Source of the DNA: Ilyonectria destructans
Taxonomy: Eukaryota; Ascomycota; Sordariomycetes; Hypocreales; Nectriaceae
Assembly (NCBI GenBank): GCA_020740775.1
Contig: JAHEWK010000060.1
Coordinates: 1 to 27,665 of the forward strand
Length of the DNA stretch: 27,665 nt
Direction of reading: 5' to 3'
This document shows, in pieces, positions 8,955 through 20,801 of the stretch; positions within the stretch are counted from its first letter, which is position 1; the number at the start of each line of letters is the position of its first letter. Under the pieces are notes generated by a model. It did not search any database, was not told the DNA's origin, and saw nothing but the letters and a program-made list of their open reading frames with translations. Position numbers and translations under genes: made by a program.

Positions 8955-10587
8955 TTAGCAGGACGGACTCCTCTGCCGGATGGACGAGCCAAATTTGATG
9001 GATACGAAAGGAATCAGCGCCATGATCAGTGTCAAGAACGCCAGAAGCGAGCATGCTCATTGAATCCCCAGATTTCTGTACATAGGCGCGGCTGCCAGCG
9101 GCAGGCAGACGGCTACGATGGACCTGGTCGTACTAGCAGCCGCTTGCGCTGATGCCAAAAATTGCTTGTATGCGTCGCCGAGATAGTTCAGCATGGCCAT
9201 AAAGATAATGAGGTAGCCAGTGCCAAACAGCAGTCCGGATAACGCAGGTACAGCGGGGTGGATGGACGGATATGACGTCCAACCAAGCCAGAATAAAGAC
9301 GTGACAACTCTGTGCAGTTTTTAGTTATTTGGCCAAGTGGAATCACCCTCGAGTTGGAAAATGCACAATGGACCTCCACCACATGCTAGTGGAAGACGAC
9401 GGTACTCGTTGCTGTTGCCCCATGCGGATCCTGCTCCCAGAGCCTTCGCGTGGTGAGAGCTATACCAGAGAAAAAGGCGCAAAGCAACCACAGATCCGGC
9501 GGCGACTAGAGGCTGGTTAGAACGGCTCGGTTATCACGCGGGCTTGCTCACTAGGTAAAAGAGTCAGGCCGACCTTACCAGGAGACAGTCCGTAGACACC
9601 TATTTACATTAGTTTCCCGGTCTAGAGTGTTAACTGTGGGCGTATGCTGACTCACCCTGGAAAATGATGGGATATACTTAGAAGAAAAGATACAAAGTCG
9701 CGTAGAATAGTACGAGGTATAAAGATGTAAACAAAACGAGGGGCTCCTGGAAAATCATTTTGAAAGGCCTTAAGAAGACGACCTTAAGTTCATCCAAGAG
9801 ACAACTTTTGTTTCCTCGAGTTAGTACTTCAACCTCTTCGGACCCTCGGGCCTCTCCGTCTTTCATCAACCGCCTTTTGATGACGGGGACATACATCTCC
9901 GGAACCGCAAGTATCACAGGCAAGCAGGCAACGGCAATACCCAAGCCTATCCAGAAGGTCAAACACCATAAAATATTGGACGCATATCCCGAGATGATAG
10001 GGCCAAAGGGAGGCATCATCGACGTCGAGCACATAAAGTAAGCCATGGCTCTCCCCCGCGGGCCCGGATCGTCATAGATGTCGGCATACAGCGGGCCAAC
10101 AACGGCATTGGGCGCCCCGGCCGCGATGCCGCACAGCAGACGGAACAGCAGCAAGACGGCAAACGTCGGGCTGAGGGCGCAGCACATTGTGCTGACGGTG
10201 TAGCCGAGATACGTGCCGATGAGCACCGGGCGGCGGCCGACGTGCTCGCTAAGCGGACCGAAGAGCAGCGGGCCGATGGCGAAGCCCACGAGGTAGATGG
10301 AGTTGAGCAGGACGAGCAGCGTTGGGTTGGCGACGTTGAGGTCTTGAGCGATGGCGGACGTTGCGCCAGAGGGGAGGGATGAGCCTAGGCCACTGTTGAT
10401 GATGGTGGCTATGCCGACGGCTACAACGAGTCGTTTCTTACGCTATAGTGAGAGTATGTTGGTGTATAATCCATTCGATACAAGCAATCCGTTGAGTTGA
10501 ACTTACAATAGAAAGTTTGACAGGGTTGTTCGAGTCCGGCACATCAAGGGCACCCGTAGCCCACAGACTGGAGCGCGTAGTCGCCAT
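8955..10587 (-). pseudogene. MFS drug:H+ antiporter-type transporter (DHA1-like), two nonsense codons
   Basis: Five exons can be read on the minus strand: 10587-10507, 10442-9656, 9599-9552, 9505-9367 and 9309-8955. Four GT...AG introns of 64, 56, 46 and 57 bp separate them, and all phases agree, giving 469 codons. That is close to the usual length of about 470-550 for 12-TM DHA1 exporters of drugs or polyamines at the plasma membrane. The motif-A loop GPLSEHVGRRPV is at residues 89-100. Then follow the PNAVVGPLYADIYDDPGPRG stretch, and near the C-terminus NYLGDAYKQFLASAQAAAST and CLPLAAAPMY. TAA at 9680-9678 (residue 282, within LYLFF/VYPIIFQG) and TGA at 9059-9057 (residue 436, where the family usually has Trp before ACSLLAF) interrupt it. 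No frameshift was found. The start is the ATG giving MATTRSSLW; an upstream in-frame Met at 10629 is an alternative. Substrate unknown. Confidence 0.85.
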
Positions 10588-11140
10588 CTGGTCCAGACAG
10601 CTCCAACGAAGTTTCAATCGCCTTGCCACAGATCAATGATTTCCTTCAAGTAACTGAGAGTCTGTCCGCCCGATTCGGAATATCTCGTCATGGGCAAAAG
10701 ACAAAACCAGTCATAAGAAGAGCGAGATCGGCGACACCCTAAGCAGAACATTTCCACAGCTATAAAACTGGGGCTGTTTGATTCCGAGGGGAGGGTGAAG
10801 GGCATAGGGCGTAAAGAAGCGCAGCATGACCAATCACCATGTAGTCAAATGCAAGCCTTAGTTAAGTTACCCTACATCTACGTGGAACACAGCATCGGAA
10901 AGTATGTAGCTTCTTAGTCTTCTCTGCTCTACTGGCATTACAGCCAGGCTTCTTACTCTGGGAAATATCTCTGAAGTTCGATTGTAAATCACCGTCATTA
11001 GGATTGCCCACTTTCCGTTTTTCACTACATCTACCGATATATCCATGAGGCATAATCTTTGTCATTTCCACGCAAACGTCGGCTAGAGCCAGTAAGCTAC
11101 ATTTGGCGTAGCGACTTTGAAATCTCTAATAATTGGGTTC
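10588..11140. other. Upstream region of the MFS pseudogene
   Basis: Normal composition, several small overlapping frames without recognisable domains, no clear RNA gene. It would hold the former promoter of the minus-strand transporter. I cannot point to a specific element. Confidence 0.35.
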
Positions 11141-11280
11141 AGGGTTCCGATTACTCTATCAACTCCACGAATTGCGTATATAGAGTGGAGGTGTAGGTCC
11201 ACCAATCCGAGCGCGTGGAGTGTAGTAGATTGATTAATATAAGGGTCAAATGGAGTGTATGTACACCGTGGAGATAGCGA
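11141..11280. repeat. Cluster of GTGGAGTGTA-like words at the edge of a RIP tract
   Basis: GTGGAGGTGTAGGTCCACC, GTGGAGTGTAGTAG and TGGAGTGTATGTACACCG occur within about 90 bp. The last contains the perfect short palindrome GTGTATGTACAC-like core GTGTA/TACAC. A related site lies at 14771-14807, about 3.5 kb away across the RIP-degraded region. They may be terminal repeats of a DNA transposon, but no matching pair with a target duplication could be fixed. Confidence 0.4.
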
Positions 11281-14200
11281 TGCTATTCTAGAATAAGAAA
11301 AGGATAAAGGCTGAAATTGTATAGTATTAGTATTACAGCTTTATTTTCTGGAGGTTGATATAACTCTACTAATTACAACTGTACTTCTTATTCAGCTATA
11401 TAACTATATACTGCTTTTATTGTAAACCTTGCTGTCGTCCTTCTTATTGCTGTTGCCTGCAGTAATAAGTTATGAATATTCTTTTTCTTTATATAAGGGT
11501 AAAAATAATAGGTCCAGCTTGTTAATTAGCTCTGCCCTCAGCTAACTCTATAATACTTAGGCTATTAAGATAGTAAGTGAGGGCGGGGACAGAGGACACT
11601 AAGAACACACAACCCACCCAGAGGCAGAGCTGTGATGACCGTAATAGTGTTGTGACGGAAAGGGTAGGTAGGGTCGGGATCAAAATCTGGATAAATAGCT
11701 TAATTGAGCAAAAAATGACGAATCTTTCAGCTGATACCATTTGATCAAATGGATCTCTGAGGGGTCTCAAAAGAATAGGCCAAAAGACTGTTAATTAAAT
11801 GAGATGATAAGATGATGCTTGCTAATAGACCTTATACGAGGTCTCCCAATTTATGGCCCCAATGGGTCAAGCCACTGGTCCCTATCCGGTACGGTATTTC
11901 CTGTTAAAGAAAGCTGTCAATCTTAGCCCTAGTCGCGGCAAGGATCTGATCAAATGACCTAATTCCCCAAAAGACCGGAAAACCCCGACTCAATAGTATA
12001 TACGTCCAGTCTGTTTCTATATAGTATCACTATACACCCTGCCCTAGAAAAGAAGTACTTATACTCTACTGATATTAACTATATTGTAAGAAAATCGTGG
12101 GCTATTTAGAAGAGGTATAAATATTAGAGTCTCTTCTCCTGCTAGTATATAATTAGATAGATAACTATACAGTCTGTCTTTTCTCTTATCTATTACTATA
12201 TTTTATATTTATTGTTAAACTTAAAGGTATTATTATTATTGCTGGAGTCTTATAATATAGAATGCTTTCTGCTGCTCTTACTACATTCCTAGAAGCTATT
12301 AAGATAGAGCTGCTATCTCTTTAGAGGTAGCTCTTTAAAAGAGTCCCTTTCTGGCATATATCAGTATCAACTTATCTTTATAGTTATAATACTTATAATT
12401 CTATACTTTCTAAACCTTCCTTTTAGTATTATTTACCTAACTGAGCTATAATTTCTACTGCTTTCTAAACTACTCTAATAGAAAGCTAAATAGAGTATTA
12501 GTACAGTATAATATATAGAAGTCTTATCTAATATATTATAATAACTATCTAGCTTTATCTATATATTATTAATACTAACCTTAAAGTATTCTAGATTAAG
12601 AAAACTCTATACTATAATCTTTCTATCTTCTAATTTATTTAATAGAAACTTAAACCTCTAGATTATATTCTATATATTACTATATAAGCTAGTAAAGCTA
12701 TACTTTCTCTTTCTTATAATACTATTACCTTTTAGGACTTTAATTATATTCTTATAGAATTTCAGGAAGGTATAGATATATTGGAGTGCCTTTTAGTCTC
12801 AGCTGGTAAGGAGGTTCTTAGCCTGATAAATTTGCAGCAATATAGCTAACTTCTTAAGCTAATATATACACCCCAAGATACTCTTTCTGCAAACTGCACA
12901 CTATACCTAACAATAAGGATATTAAGATAATTATAGAGATCTAAGGTGCATTGAATTATATAGTATTAAGAGAGCTACTATATATTATTGTTAACTACTA
13001 TAAGAGAGGCTTCTAATTGAAATTTTAAGGTATTAGAGATTTTATAATATCAGCTAGTTAAATATCCTAAAGAAAGTTTATCAGTTTATTACTTTTATAG
13101 ATATTAACTACAATATTATATAACTTACTAATAGAATCCTATTATCTCTATAGATCCCACTCTACCTGAGATAGTACTTCTATACTAAAGAGCTACTCTT
13201 TAAAAGCCTTAGAATTCTTTTTAAATAGTAAGATCTTAATAGAGAGATTAAGAATATAGCTAAAGTAATACCTTTATCTAGAGGGTTTATTAAAGTTATA
13301 TATATTGCTAATTATATATATTGCTATATTATTATTATTAGTATTATCCAGAGTGAAATATCTAACCTTCTATATAAGCTTATATTTATTAATTAATATA
13401 ATAACCTTATCTGTAATATTATTATCAGTATAGTATATTATTAATTTTAAAAGGCTTAGAACTACTTTATAAGATTAATTCTTAATATTATAAAAGAAGT
13501 AATATATACTAAATAGAGACTTTCTGTTATTAAACTGCTATCTATTAAAAGAAAAGTATATAAAATCTAGTAATATATATATTCTTATAGTAACTTTCTC
13601 AAAAGAAAGCTTAAATTAGAAGGTAATTCTTAAATATATAGAATTAGTAGAGATAAATACTTTCTGTACCTTAATAAATAGATTAAGGTATAAAAATATA
13701 GCCTAAAGTTTATTATCTTTAATAACTTTAAAGAACTAATTGGATATAATAACTTACTCTAGTAGAAGGTACTAAAATTAGCTTTAGTTAAAATATTTAA
13801 TATATATATTAGTGATATATACGTCAGTGCCTTAAAGACCCTAATATCCTGTGTAACTTATAACTGAGGCACAGGTGGACCTTTTAGTGTAACAGCTTAA
13901 AGCCTACCTCTTTTTTTCTGTATTAATCAGCTAGTAACTGCTTCTATAGTTATATAATATCTAGACTTAGTTTAGTGATAATAGTAGTAACTACTAGCTA
14001 TTAACTATTATACTTAGAATATATTTACTTCTGTAACTTTATTTTATCTTTAGATACTGAAATATAATAGCTTTTAAATAGATAATCTATAGTATTTTAT
14101 AGTTCCTTTTAGGCTATACTCTTTAGCTTAAGGTTATTCTATATAATATACTGGTAATAAACCTAGATATACTTTTTTATATTCTAAATATATTATACTT

Positions 14201-14500
14201 ATAGTCCCACGCCTAAAAGAGGGTATTCTTAACCTTCTCCATTTAGATATACCTATAGAAATAGCAGAATAGATATTTATAATAGATAGCTTTGTCAGGA
14301 GACTTTATAGGCCTAGATATTATTAAAGAAAAAGGCAGTATAGAAGATTAGAAGATATTAGTTAATACAGAGAGCAATAGCAATAGAGGTAGTAATTTAG
14401 AGGTAGAGAAGATATTAAATATTATAATAGTCTTTTTCAGGGAGTCAGAAATAGCTATTTTAAAAGGTTAATATAATAGACTTATAGGAGATATTATGTG
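11281..14500. repeat. RIP-degraded AT-rich retroelement-like region
   Basis: Most of this interval shows the RIP dinucleotide profile and stops in all frames. The plus strand from about 12260 to 13850 still has a protein-like texture between stops and might be a Gag-type region, but no diagnostic motif (zinc knuckle, RT box) was readable. About 11570-12010 is much less altered, with normal CpG and CpA, and might be an LTR or host DNA. I found no TG...CA ends with duplication there. Confidence 0.55.
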
Positions 14501-14829
14501 GTATGCAGAAAAGTTATATGCAGGCAAGATTTCTAGGCGCTTTTTGGAAGCTATATATCTCTGATATTTGTTAATAGTAGGGATGTAGCAGTAGTGGCAG
14601 TAGTGGGATCCAACCCCCTCTAAACACTAAAATATAGCTCAATATCAACCTTTCGAAAGGCTGGGAATAGCCTCACTTCTGGGCAAAAACTCGAGCCTAA
14701 ATACACCTAGATATATTAATTACATCAATAGAGGCCTGAAATTGAGTGTATTAACGTATAAAATTATTCCAGTGGAGTGTACGTAGATATATATGTAGCG
14801 TACACCTATATCAATAAGTATATCTAGTG
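14501..14829. repeat. Transposon-derived segment with a GTGTACG/CGTACAC hairpin
   Basis: AGTGGAGTGTACG begins at 14771, and GTGTACG at 14777-14783 pairs with CGTACAC at 14799-14805 around a 15-nt AT-rich loop. The site resembles TGGAGTGTATGTACACC at 11251-11267. It lies immediately downstream of the truncated transposase on the minus strand and may be a terminal repeat of that or a related element. Otherwise I see nothing identifiable in this stretch. Confidence 0.4.
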
Positions 14830-15802
14830 TAATAGATCGGGACCCTGATAGTAACATTAGGATAGTAGTAATATGATTCCTTTTTGTAAATTTAACTGCC
14901 TTCCTCAGTAGGTACACTATAGAAAATAAATTTGGGTTTAAGTCTGTGAATTCTATCTGCAAAAATATACAATACTAAGGTTACTTATTTTTTATTCTAT
15001 CTACTGCAGTCAGTATAGCTAGAAATATTCTTTAAACCCTATATCTCCTATATTAATTCATTAAGAAATTCAAAAGGTATTAGGGTCTTGGTGAGGTTAA
15101 GTATAAGGTATTCACGGAATTATCTTTTTAGCGAGTATAATATTACTATAAAGGCACAATATTGGGATCTAACTGATATAATATATCTGATGAATTATAA
15201 GAACTTATTCACTATATTGATATAGTCTTCTGAGCGTTTAGTTGACTGCTTCGTAATCCGACGCTTTACGATATTGTGACGCCGGAGAAAGCTGCGATAC
15301 CAACGAATAGAGAATATAAATTAGTTGGGAAAATTCGGGTATAATTCGGATATAATTCCTTAAAAATTAACCGTAACTTCATATAGAACCACAAGGTCGT
15401 CACAACCTTAGATTTTAACCTGCACTCTCGGAATAGCTTATACAGCTCTCCCTCAAGCCCTGGCTATTAAGGGGCATAACTATGGGTTCTATCTTCAACA
15501 TGAGACTTACTGTAAGCTACCTTCTATCCATAGATCGTATGATGCGGTATTTTAAAGTAAGCTTTAGCATCTCTTGCCGTAGGCGTAACCAATATACCTC
15601 GGACTAAGAGACGATAATAAATTAGCTATATAACGACTTCCTCTTTTTTCCTCTTTATATATAAGCATTACTGATGCAGAGCCGGCTTTGTGACCTTATA
15701 CTGACGATTCTTAAGCGGCGTTAGCTTGGGACTACGCTTCTTGGGCCTGGCTAAGATATCCTAAGATGAGATATTAGGATTAATCTCTTGAAGGGGCGGC
15801 AT
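14830..15802 (-). pseudogene. pogo/Fot-like DNA transposase relic, 3' truncated
   Basis: Minus-strand translation from the ATG at 15802 (MPPLQEINPN), through stops and shifts, gives a fungal pogo-type transposase. It contains an N-terminal helix-turn-helix region, then KELYPNYTRIF and RITKQSTKRSEDYINIVNKF at about 15215-15260, typical of the CENP-B/Tc5-type DNA-binding domain. The start of the DDE catalytic domain follows: LNLTKTLIPFEFLNE at about 15060-15100, where the family has an LDET box, so the first catalytic Asp is not preserved. LVLYIFAD and HRLKPKFIFY follow at about 14930-14980, then PTEEG near 14905. Similarity ends near 14830, before the remaining DDE residues. At least seven stop codons are present. 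TIRs could not be set with confidence. Confidence 0.8.
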
Positions 15803-16910
15803 TATGCGAAAAAAAAAACGGCTTAATTTGAGCTTAAATTGAGGAAGAATATCAGGAAATATAAAGTGTGGGAATTATCCCAATGGAGACCGTACAACTT
15901 TTTGATATTCTATCCCTCAGTTCTAGCCCTCACACTAATCGTATGAGGAATAGATCTGCATTACAGTAGGGTGCTAAGTCTTTTAGTCTCACGCTACTTG
16001 GGCGAGATAACTGAGTTTTTACGGTACTGTTCACCCTCCGGCCGGCGACGACTCTCACCTCCTCGCGGTGCCGGCTGGGAACCTGGGAATGCCTTTTGCC
16101 TCCGAGGCATTTGCAGAGCTAAGAAGAGTCATCACCAACCAGCACTTGTCCGCTGGTTTGGGCGGTGGTTGCACAATAGGGCTCAAGAGCCCTACCCTCC
16201 ACAAACAATAAGGGAATACTTTAAAAACCACCCGAAATGCAACTGCAAAATCGAGCCTACAAACGATAAACATATAGGTCGTAGAAGAGGACACCCTTAG
16301 GGTACTTCTGGGCTGCTCTATTGTAAGGACATCAAGACGCACCAGATAAGCAACAGGAAGTATAAATAGTTACGGCGAAAATAAACAAAAAGGAACGGCA
16401 CTCTTAAACCTGCATAGAGAACGATAAGGCACTTTGGTTAGTAGGAGGGGCGATATTGCGTTGCTCGGCTGTTCTGGGTACAGAGAGGTTACAAGTGGAC
16501 AAACTCCTGCGAGATACAGTCGGCCTTATAAGAGAGATCTTATAAGGTAGCGCGAAATAGAACTGATAATCTGAGGGGCGCGGTATATAATAGAAGCAAT
16601 AGAAGGCTAGATGGGCGGACTGCAGTTACGACACTTTCGATATAGCCCAAGAGGATGGACGCATATATCGGTCTACCGAGAGGATAGGATCCTAAAGATA
16701 GCCATTAAGGATAGGGCTTTAGGTTGGCTGTAGAGGTGGGCTTAAGGAGTAAATTGGTATTAACTTGCAAACCGGCAGTATTCTGCATAAGGAGCGGAAT
16801 AGGATCTAAGGGGATATAAGGTAGAGGGTCTATATAGGTAGATATACTATGGCCTCTACTAGTTATTTTCTCTGAAAATATAAATCAATACTTATATTGC
16901 AGTATACCGA
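15803..16910. other. Mosaic region upstream of the pogo relic, unassigned
   Basis: This stretch has moderate GC content and mixed texture. It contains overlapping frames of about 100 codons at 15971-16300 (+) and 16055-16342 (-) with no recognised domain. It may include the 5' end of the pogo element near 15950 and parts of other repeats. I found no LTR pair or target duplication. Confidence 0.3.
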
Positions 16911-18154
16911 GATATAAAGAGGAAATATCTCATTCTTCCTGGAAGGAAGTCACCTTCAGACGATATAAAATGGGCGCCAAATATAGAAGCAGTCTGTATA
17001 ACTATACGATTTGAGATAGCCACAGGGCGACTGGACAACACACAACATTAAAGATAGATTGCAAAACCTCACCTACCCTTTCTTACTAACCCACCCTATA
17101 TCAACACCTCGTGCCATGGACAGCAGGCACCGCCTTAGCTGCTGTAGATAGGACTCTGAACACTTGGAGAATAGCCTTTAAGTTTGCTTGCTAATAATAC
17201 AAACCCCACCAGACCCGCCGAAAGATTGAAAAAGGAGAAGTAAAAGCAGAAATTGGACGCTGTATGGGCTTTTACAAGATTATAACAAAGCTTAGGAAAC
17301 GGAAATATACAATAGCAACTAGTGCCCTATTGGTTATAAGCCACCGGGCAAAATAAATTGTGTGTGTGTGTTCCCCCTCCTCAACCGTGCTCATATAAGC
17401 AACGGTGAACATCCCAGCCTTACAGGGACAGTCTGGCTAGAATTTGTCAGGAGTTCTTACGGAGCAAGGCGCAACAGCTGATAGCTCCTTTATTCGAGGC
17501 GGGCTATGGCTCACAGGACTTAACAACTACAACATCAATGGAGCCAATTTGCAAACACTTGACAGATAACTTGAAGAGGACATTGGGATGAGCGCAGGCT
17601 TGCCTGTTTGACGAGTATTGACCGAGAAAATAGGAGCCAGAATCTCGGCAGGCTTTTATTATCCTGATCTTAAGTCTTTAGCAGTGCTTAAACCAGACAC
17701 CCACGATACATGGAGAAGCGAGGTACGAGTAAGGTGTACGAGTAAGGCAATCAACGTTTTCGACTACCTAGGTGGCGGACTAAGACTAGATATGAGAAAG
17801 ATCCTGCCCAAAAGCCTCTTAACACGTAACAATCTTCATTCCAAAGCCTTTTTGTCTCCCCCACCATTTTTGGTTCACCTTTTCTTCATTTTCCCCTTCC
17901 ATTCACATAAAGTCGTGTTGCAAGTGCCAACTCTTCCACGTTGATAAAGAACCGCGATTTTCATTGTCTCGGCGATAAATCTCAGTCCCCATTTACCTCG
18001 CTGGCCGCACTCACCTGCCCACCTTCCAATATTCACCAGCAGCTGCATCAGCCTTACTAAATGAACGAACCATGTTATCACACAAAGACGGTAATCAAAC
18101 ATGGGAGAGAGCCGATCATAGAAGTTTGATATAAGTGTGCGACTGTTGGCTTAA
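16911..18154. other. Intergenic region, no gene recognised
   Basis: Normal composition. A short GT microsatellite (about six units) lies near 17360. A 108-codon frame at 17618-17944 (+) has no recognisable domain. Nothing else is supported. Confidence 0.4.
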
Positions 18155-19759
18155 AAGTCATGGGTGACTTATTTCGCCAACACCCATGTAGGAGAAACAG
18201 TGCTTGAATGCCTCTGTCTCCATGGCGAAGAGGCACACCGTGGTCAAGCAAGGAAGCTGGGTGCCACAACTGAGGGTCAAGGCGCTCAAGCAGCCCGGGA
18301 TAGCTGTTCAGCCCAATTGGCTCAGTGACGCCCCATGGTTGCGGAGAACGACGTATTGCTTGTCCCCAAGAATGGTGTAGCCAAGAATGGAGTATGTATG
18401 ATTGGCAACGATATTGCTGCCCCTAAAGTTGTTTCCATTGGCGTAGGTCCAGGGCCGCCATCGGATTGATAGTCTTGAAGTTGACCGCAGTTGGAGCGGA
18501 CGAGTCCCAAGAGGTCGTGGGCATAATGGTTCTCAGTTCTGAAATAGTGATGTTCCCGGCTATTTATCTGTGCCATGGCCTTGATGGGATCACCAGAATG
18601 CGTCTGGGTAATGTCAGGGCTGCTCCGAGGAGCTGCCAGTGATCCACTTAGCGAATGCCTTCTCGTACAGCGCAGGCCAAATGTCAGCACCATCGCTGGA
18701 GCGGCAATATACAGGCATATTGTTGGAGTTGTTGATGGGGATCTCATAGTCGACTTCCACACTCTCAGTGCGGGCGTTGTTGTCACCGCCCTTGTTATGG
18801 AATTTGATGGAGAGGCGCTTCTTCTCGTTCTTCTCCTGGTGAACGCGAGTAGCGCGGTTGATGGTGTGAGGATCGGCCCAGAAAACCGAGAATAGCGCGG
18901 CAATCAGCCAGCTGTTGCTGGCGCCGCCTTGAGTCGGAATCATCGAAGTTGTGCATGGTCTCGCGCCGCTCGCCGATCTGGAACATGGTGAGGGTCGCCA
19001 ATGAGACGCTTGTTGACGGTTTGGAAGAAGTAGTCATACATGCCGCGCCACGAGCTGTTTCAGCGGTGTCCAGTGTCCCTTTTGCATTCTGAACGGGCTG
19101 ACGAGTTCGTTGACAGACATGGTCACCTCGCGGTTGGACACCGTCTTGCCCAAAGAGTGAGCATGAAGACCCAAGTGGAGCTTGCCATTCTGCATGCGGG
19201 CCCTCTTAACATGAGTTTTGCCCAGATCCTTCAATCCGATCCTCTCGAAGTCATCAAGCTTCCTGACCTCCGACAAATCGGGAGTCATGAGATCGCGCTC
19301 ATTCAAGATCCTCATGTCTTTCTCAGACAGCTTCTCGACCTTCCTGTCCTTTTCGTTAAGTCTCAGTCCGGTGAAAAGCACTGGGTCATGCTTCATGTCG
19401 AAAAGCTCATCATAGTCCGTCTGCAGAACATTGGAGATGATCTGGGCCGACTTCGTCGAATAGGTGTCAATGTTTCGGCCGAGAAAGCGCCTCGACCAGT
19501 GCGTATGGGTTTACAGCACCGACTCTGGACATCCTTGGGTGGCGAGTCAGGGCGAATATTCCCACCACCTAAGGAGACTCGGGGCTCGAGTCTCATTGTC
19601 GGGGTCTCGTATCCAGATTGGAGGCTATCGGAACCAGCAGATCCTGCTTTTCAATCTTCTGCCCCAAAATTGCTTCAACCAGGGCGTACGTGTTGATGGA
19701 AAGGACTCTTCCGTCCTGGGGAAGAGGAATCAGGAGTGGAGAACCGAATGTCACCCATG
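18155..19759 (-). pseudogene. Calpain-like cysteine protease family (C2), heavily frameshifted
   Basis: The minus strand carries the core of a fungal calpain-like protein in pieces. From a possible ATG at 19759 (MGDIRFSTPDSSSPG) follow YALVEAILGQ and IISNVLQTDYDELFDMKHD, then a long intact stretch at 19396-19034. Next are FQTVNKRLIGDP and, from 18943, IPTQGGASNSWLIAALFSVF, the calpain active-site block whose usual form is QG..GDCW. Here it reads SNSW, so the nucleophilic Cys is Ser. Downstream are CRSSDGADIWPALYEKAF, SGDPIKAMAQIN, NHTYSILGYTILGDKQYVV with the catalytic His, then LRN followed by a one-base loss inside the usual RNPWG block (about 18335), and AMETEAFKHCFSYMG. A TGA lies at 19036-19034. 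I count at least seven frame changes. It is clearly a pseudogene. The family call is firm, the 5' end less so. Confidence 0.82.
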
Positions 19760-20801
19760 TTGTAGTGAAGTATTGTAAGTTGATTAGAGGAAATGGTCAA
19801 GTGAAGACTTTGTTGCTGTCTTGTCGTTCACAGCATATCTAGGAGGACCGGTGAATGGGGTTTTATAGACATCGTGGCACATATCTTCGAATTCTCCTCT
19901 GCTTTTAGCTCATGTTACCCCTGCTGGAGATGATTCAGGACTGCGTCAACACCAAGCTTAAACTGCATGTTGCTCCCACCTCCCCCGACTTCTGGACCAC
20001 TCTCACATCATCGGCGGCAGACGTATTTTGCGGGGAAGCCTCCCTCAACTACGGCGCCTGTCTAACAACGAAACTTCACTGGTGCTAAAGTAAAAACCAG
20101 TTTCCAGCCCAAAGATCCTATCTTCAGATCGGTTGCATTTCTACAGATTCTTTTAGCTTCTTGGCTATAGTAGCCCGTTCATTACCCCCCGCTCCGAGTC
20201 AAAAGAGGCGAGACAAGATGATGACTTGTGTGAAACGATGGAGGTACAAGAAGTCCTAACCTAAGGGATGACCAAAAGTACATCCCCATTGAAAGATTTG
20301 CAAGCTCCAGGATCCGTCGTCTATCAATGCTACGCTCAATGCTGTCCGCAGCAGCGGGTAGACCTGCCTTCCGGAGGGTTTGAGTTCAGCTCCCCATGGA
20401 GCCGAAGGAGGCCTTGCAAGAGGACTGGTTGAGCCGCGAGGCGGCAGCAACTTCACATAGGTCAGCCCAGGCACGTCCTGTGCCCCTCTAGGGGACTTCC
20501 GCCGGCCTCACGGCTGCCCGGACAAAAAATACATAGACAAACAAACAAGTATAGTGTTCTGTTCCTTGACTGTTACATTGGTCTCGGCCTGAACCGCGAA
20601 GCTCTTGTGTCGTCTCGGGACCCTCTTAGCCATTGTCTCGAGTTTTAACGACGTCGAATCTAACCGCCTCCTGCTGCTGGAAGGTGACAACAAGTCCAAA
20701 ACGTCCATTTCACTGGCCATTGCATCATCTTAACGATGATGTTTATATGCATCCCTATCCTCAATCCGTCAATGAAGTAACACTCTAATCAAGAAGACAG
20801 A
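19760..20801. other. Intergenic between calpain pseudogene and permease
   Basis: Normal composition. Small minus-strand frames at 20256-20474 and 20508-20720 (the latter starting MASEMDVLDLLSPSSS) have no recognised domain. The left part would be upstream of the calpain gene and the right part the permease 3' flank. No repeat or RNA gene seen. Confidence 0.35.

Noticed and set aside
15275..15404. 130-bp unit with TGTGACG...CGTCACA ends, looking like a small LTR or MITE
   Set aside because: It has no flanking duplication, and both ends fall within the region that translates as the pogo-like transposase, so the inverted ends are coincidental.
18575..18895. 106-codon plus-strand frame opposite the calpain core
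   Set aside because: It is a shadow of the calpain-like reading on the minus strand, whose motifs (IWPALYEKAF, QGGASNSW) are specific.
19040..19696. 218-codon plus-strand frame
   Set aside because: It lies antisense to the longest continuous part of the calpain-like pseudogene. I do not recognise its product, and the opposite strand explains the open frame.
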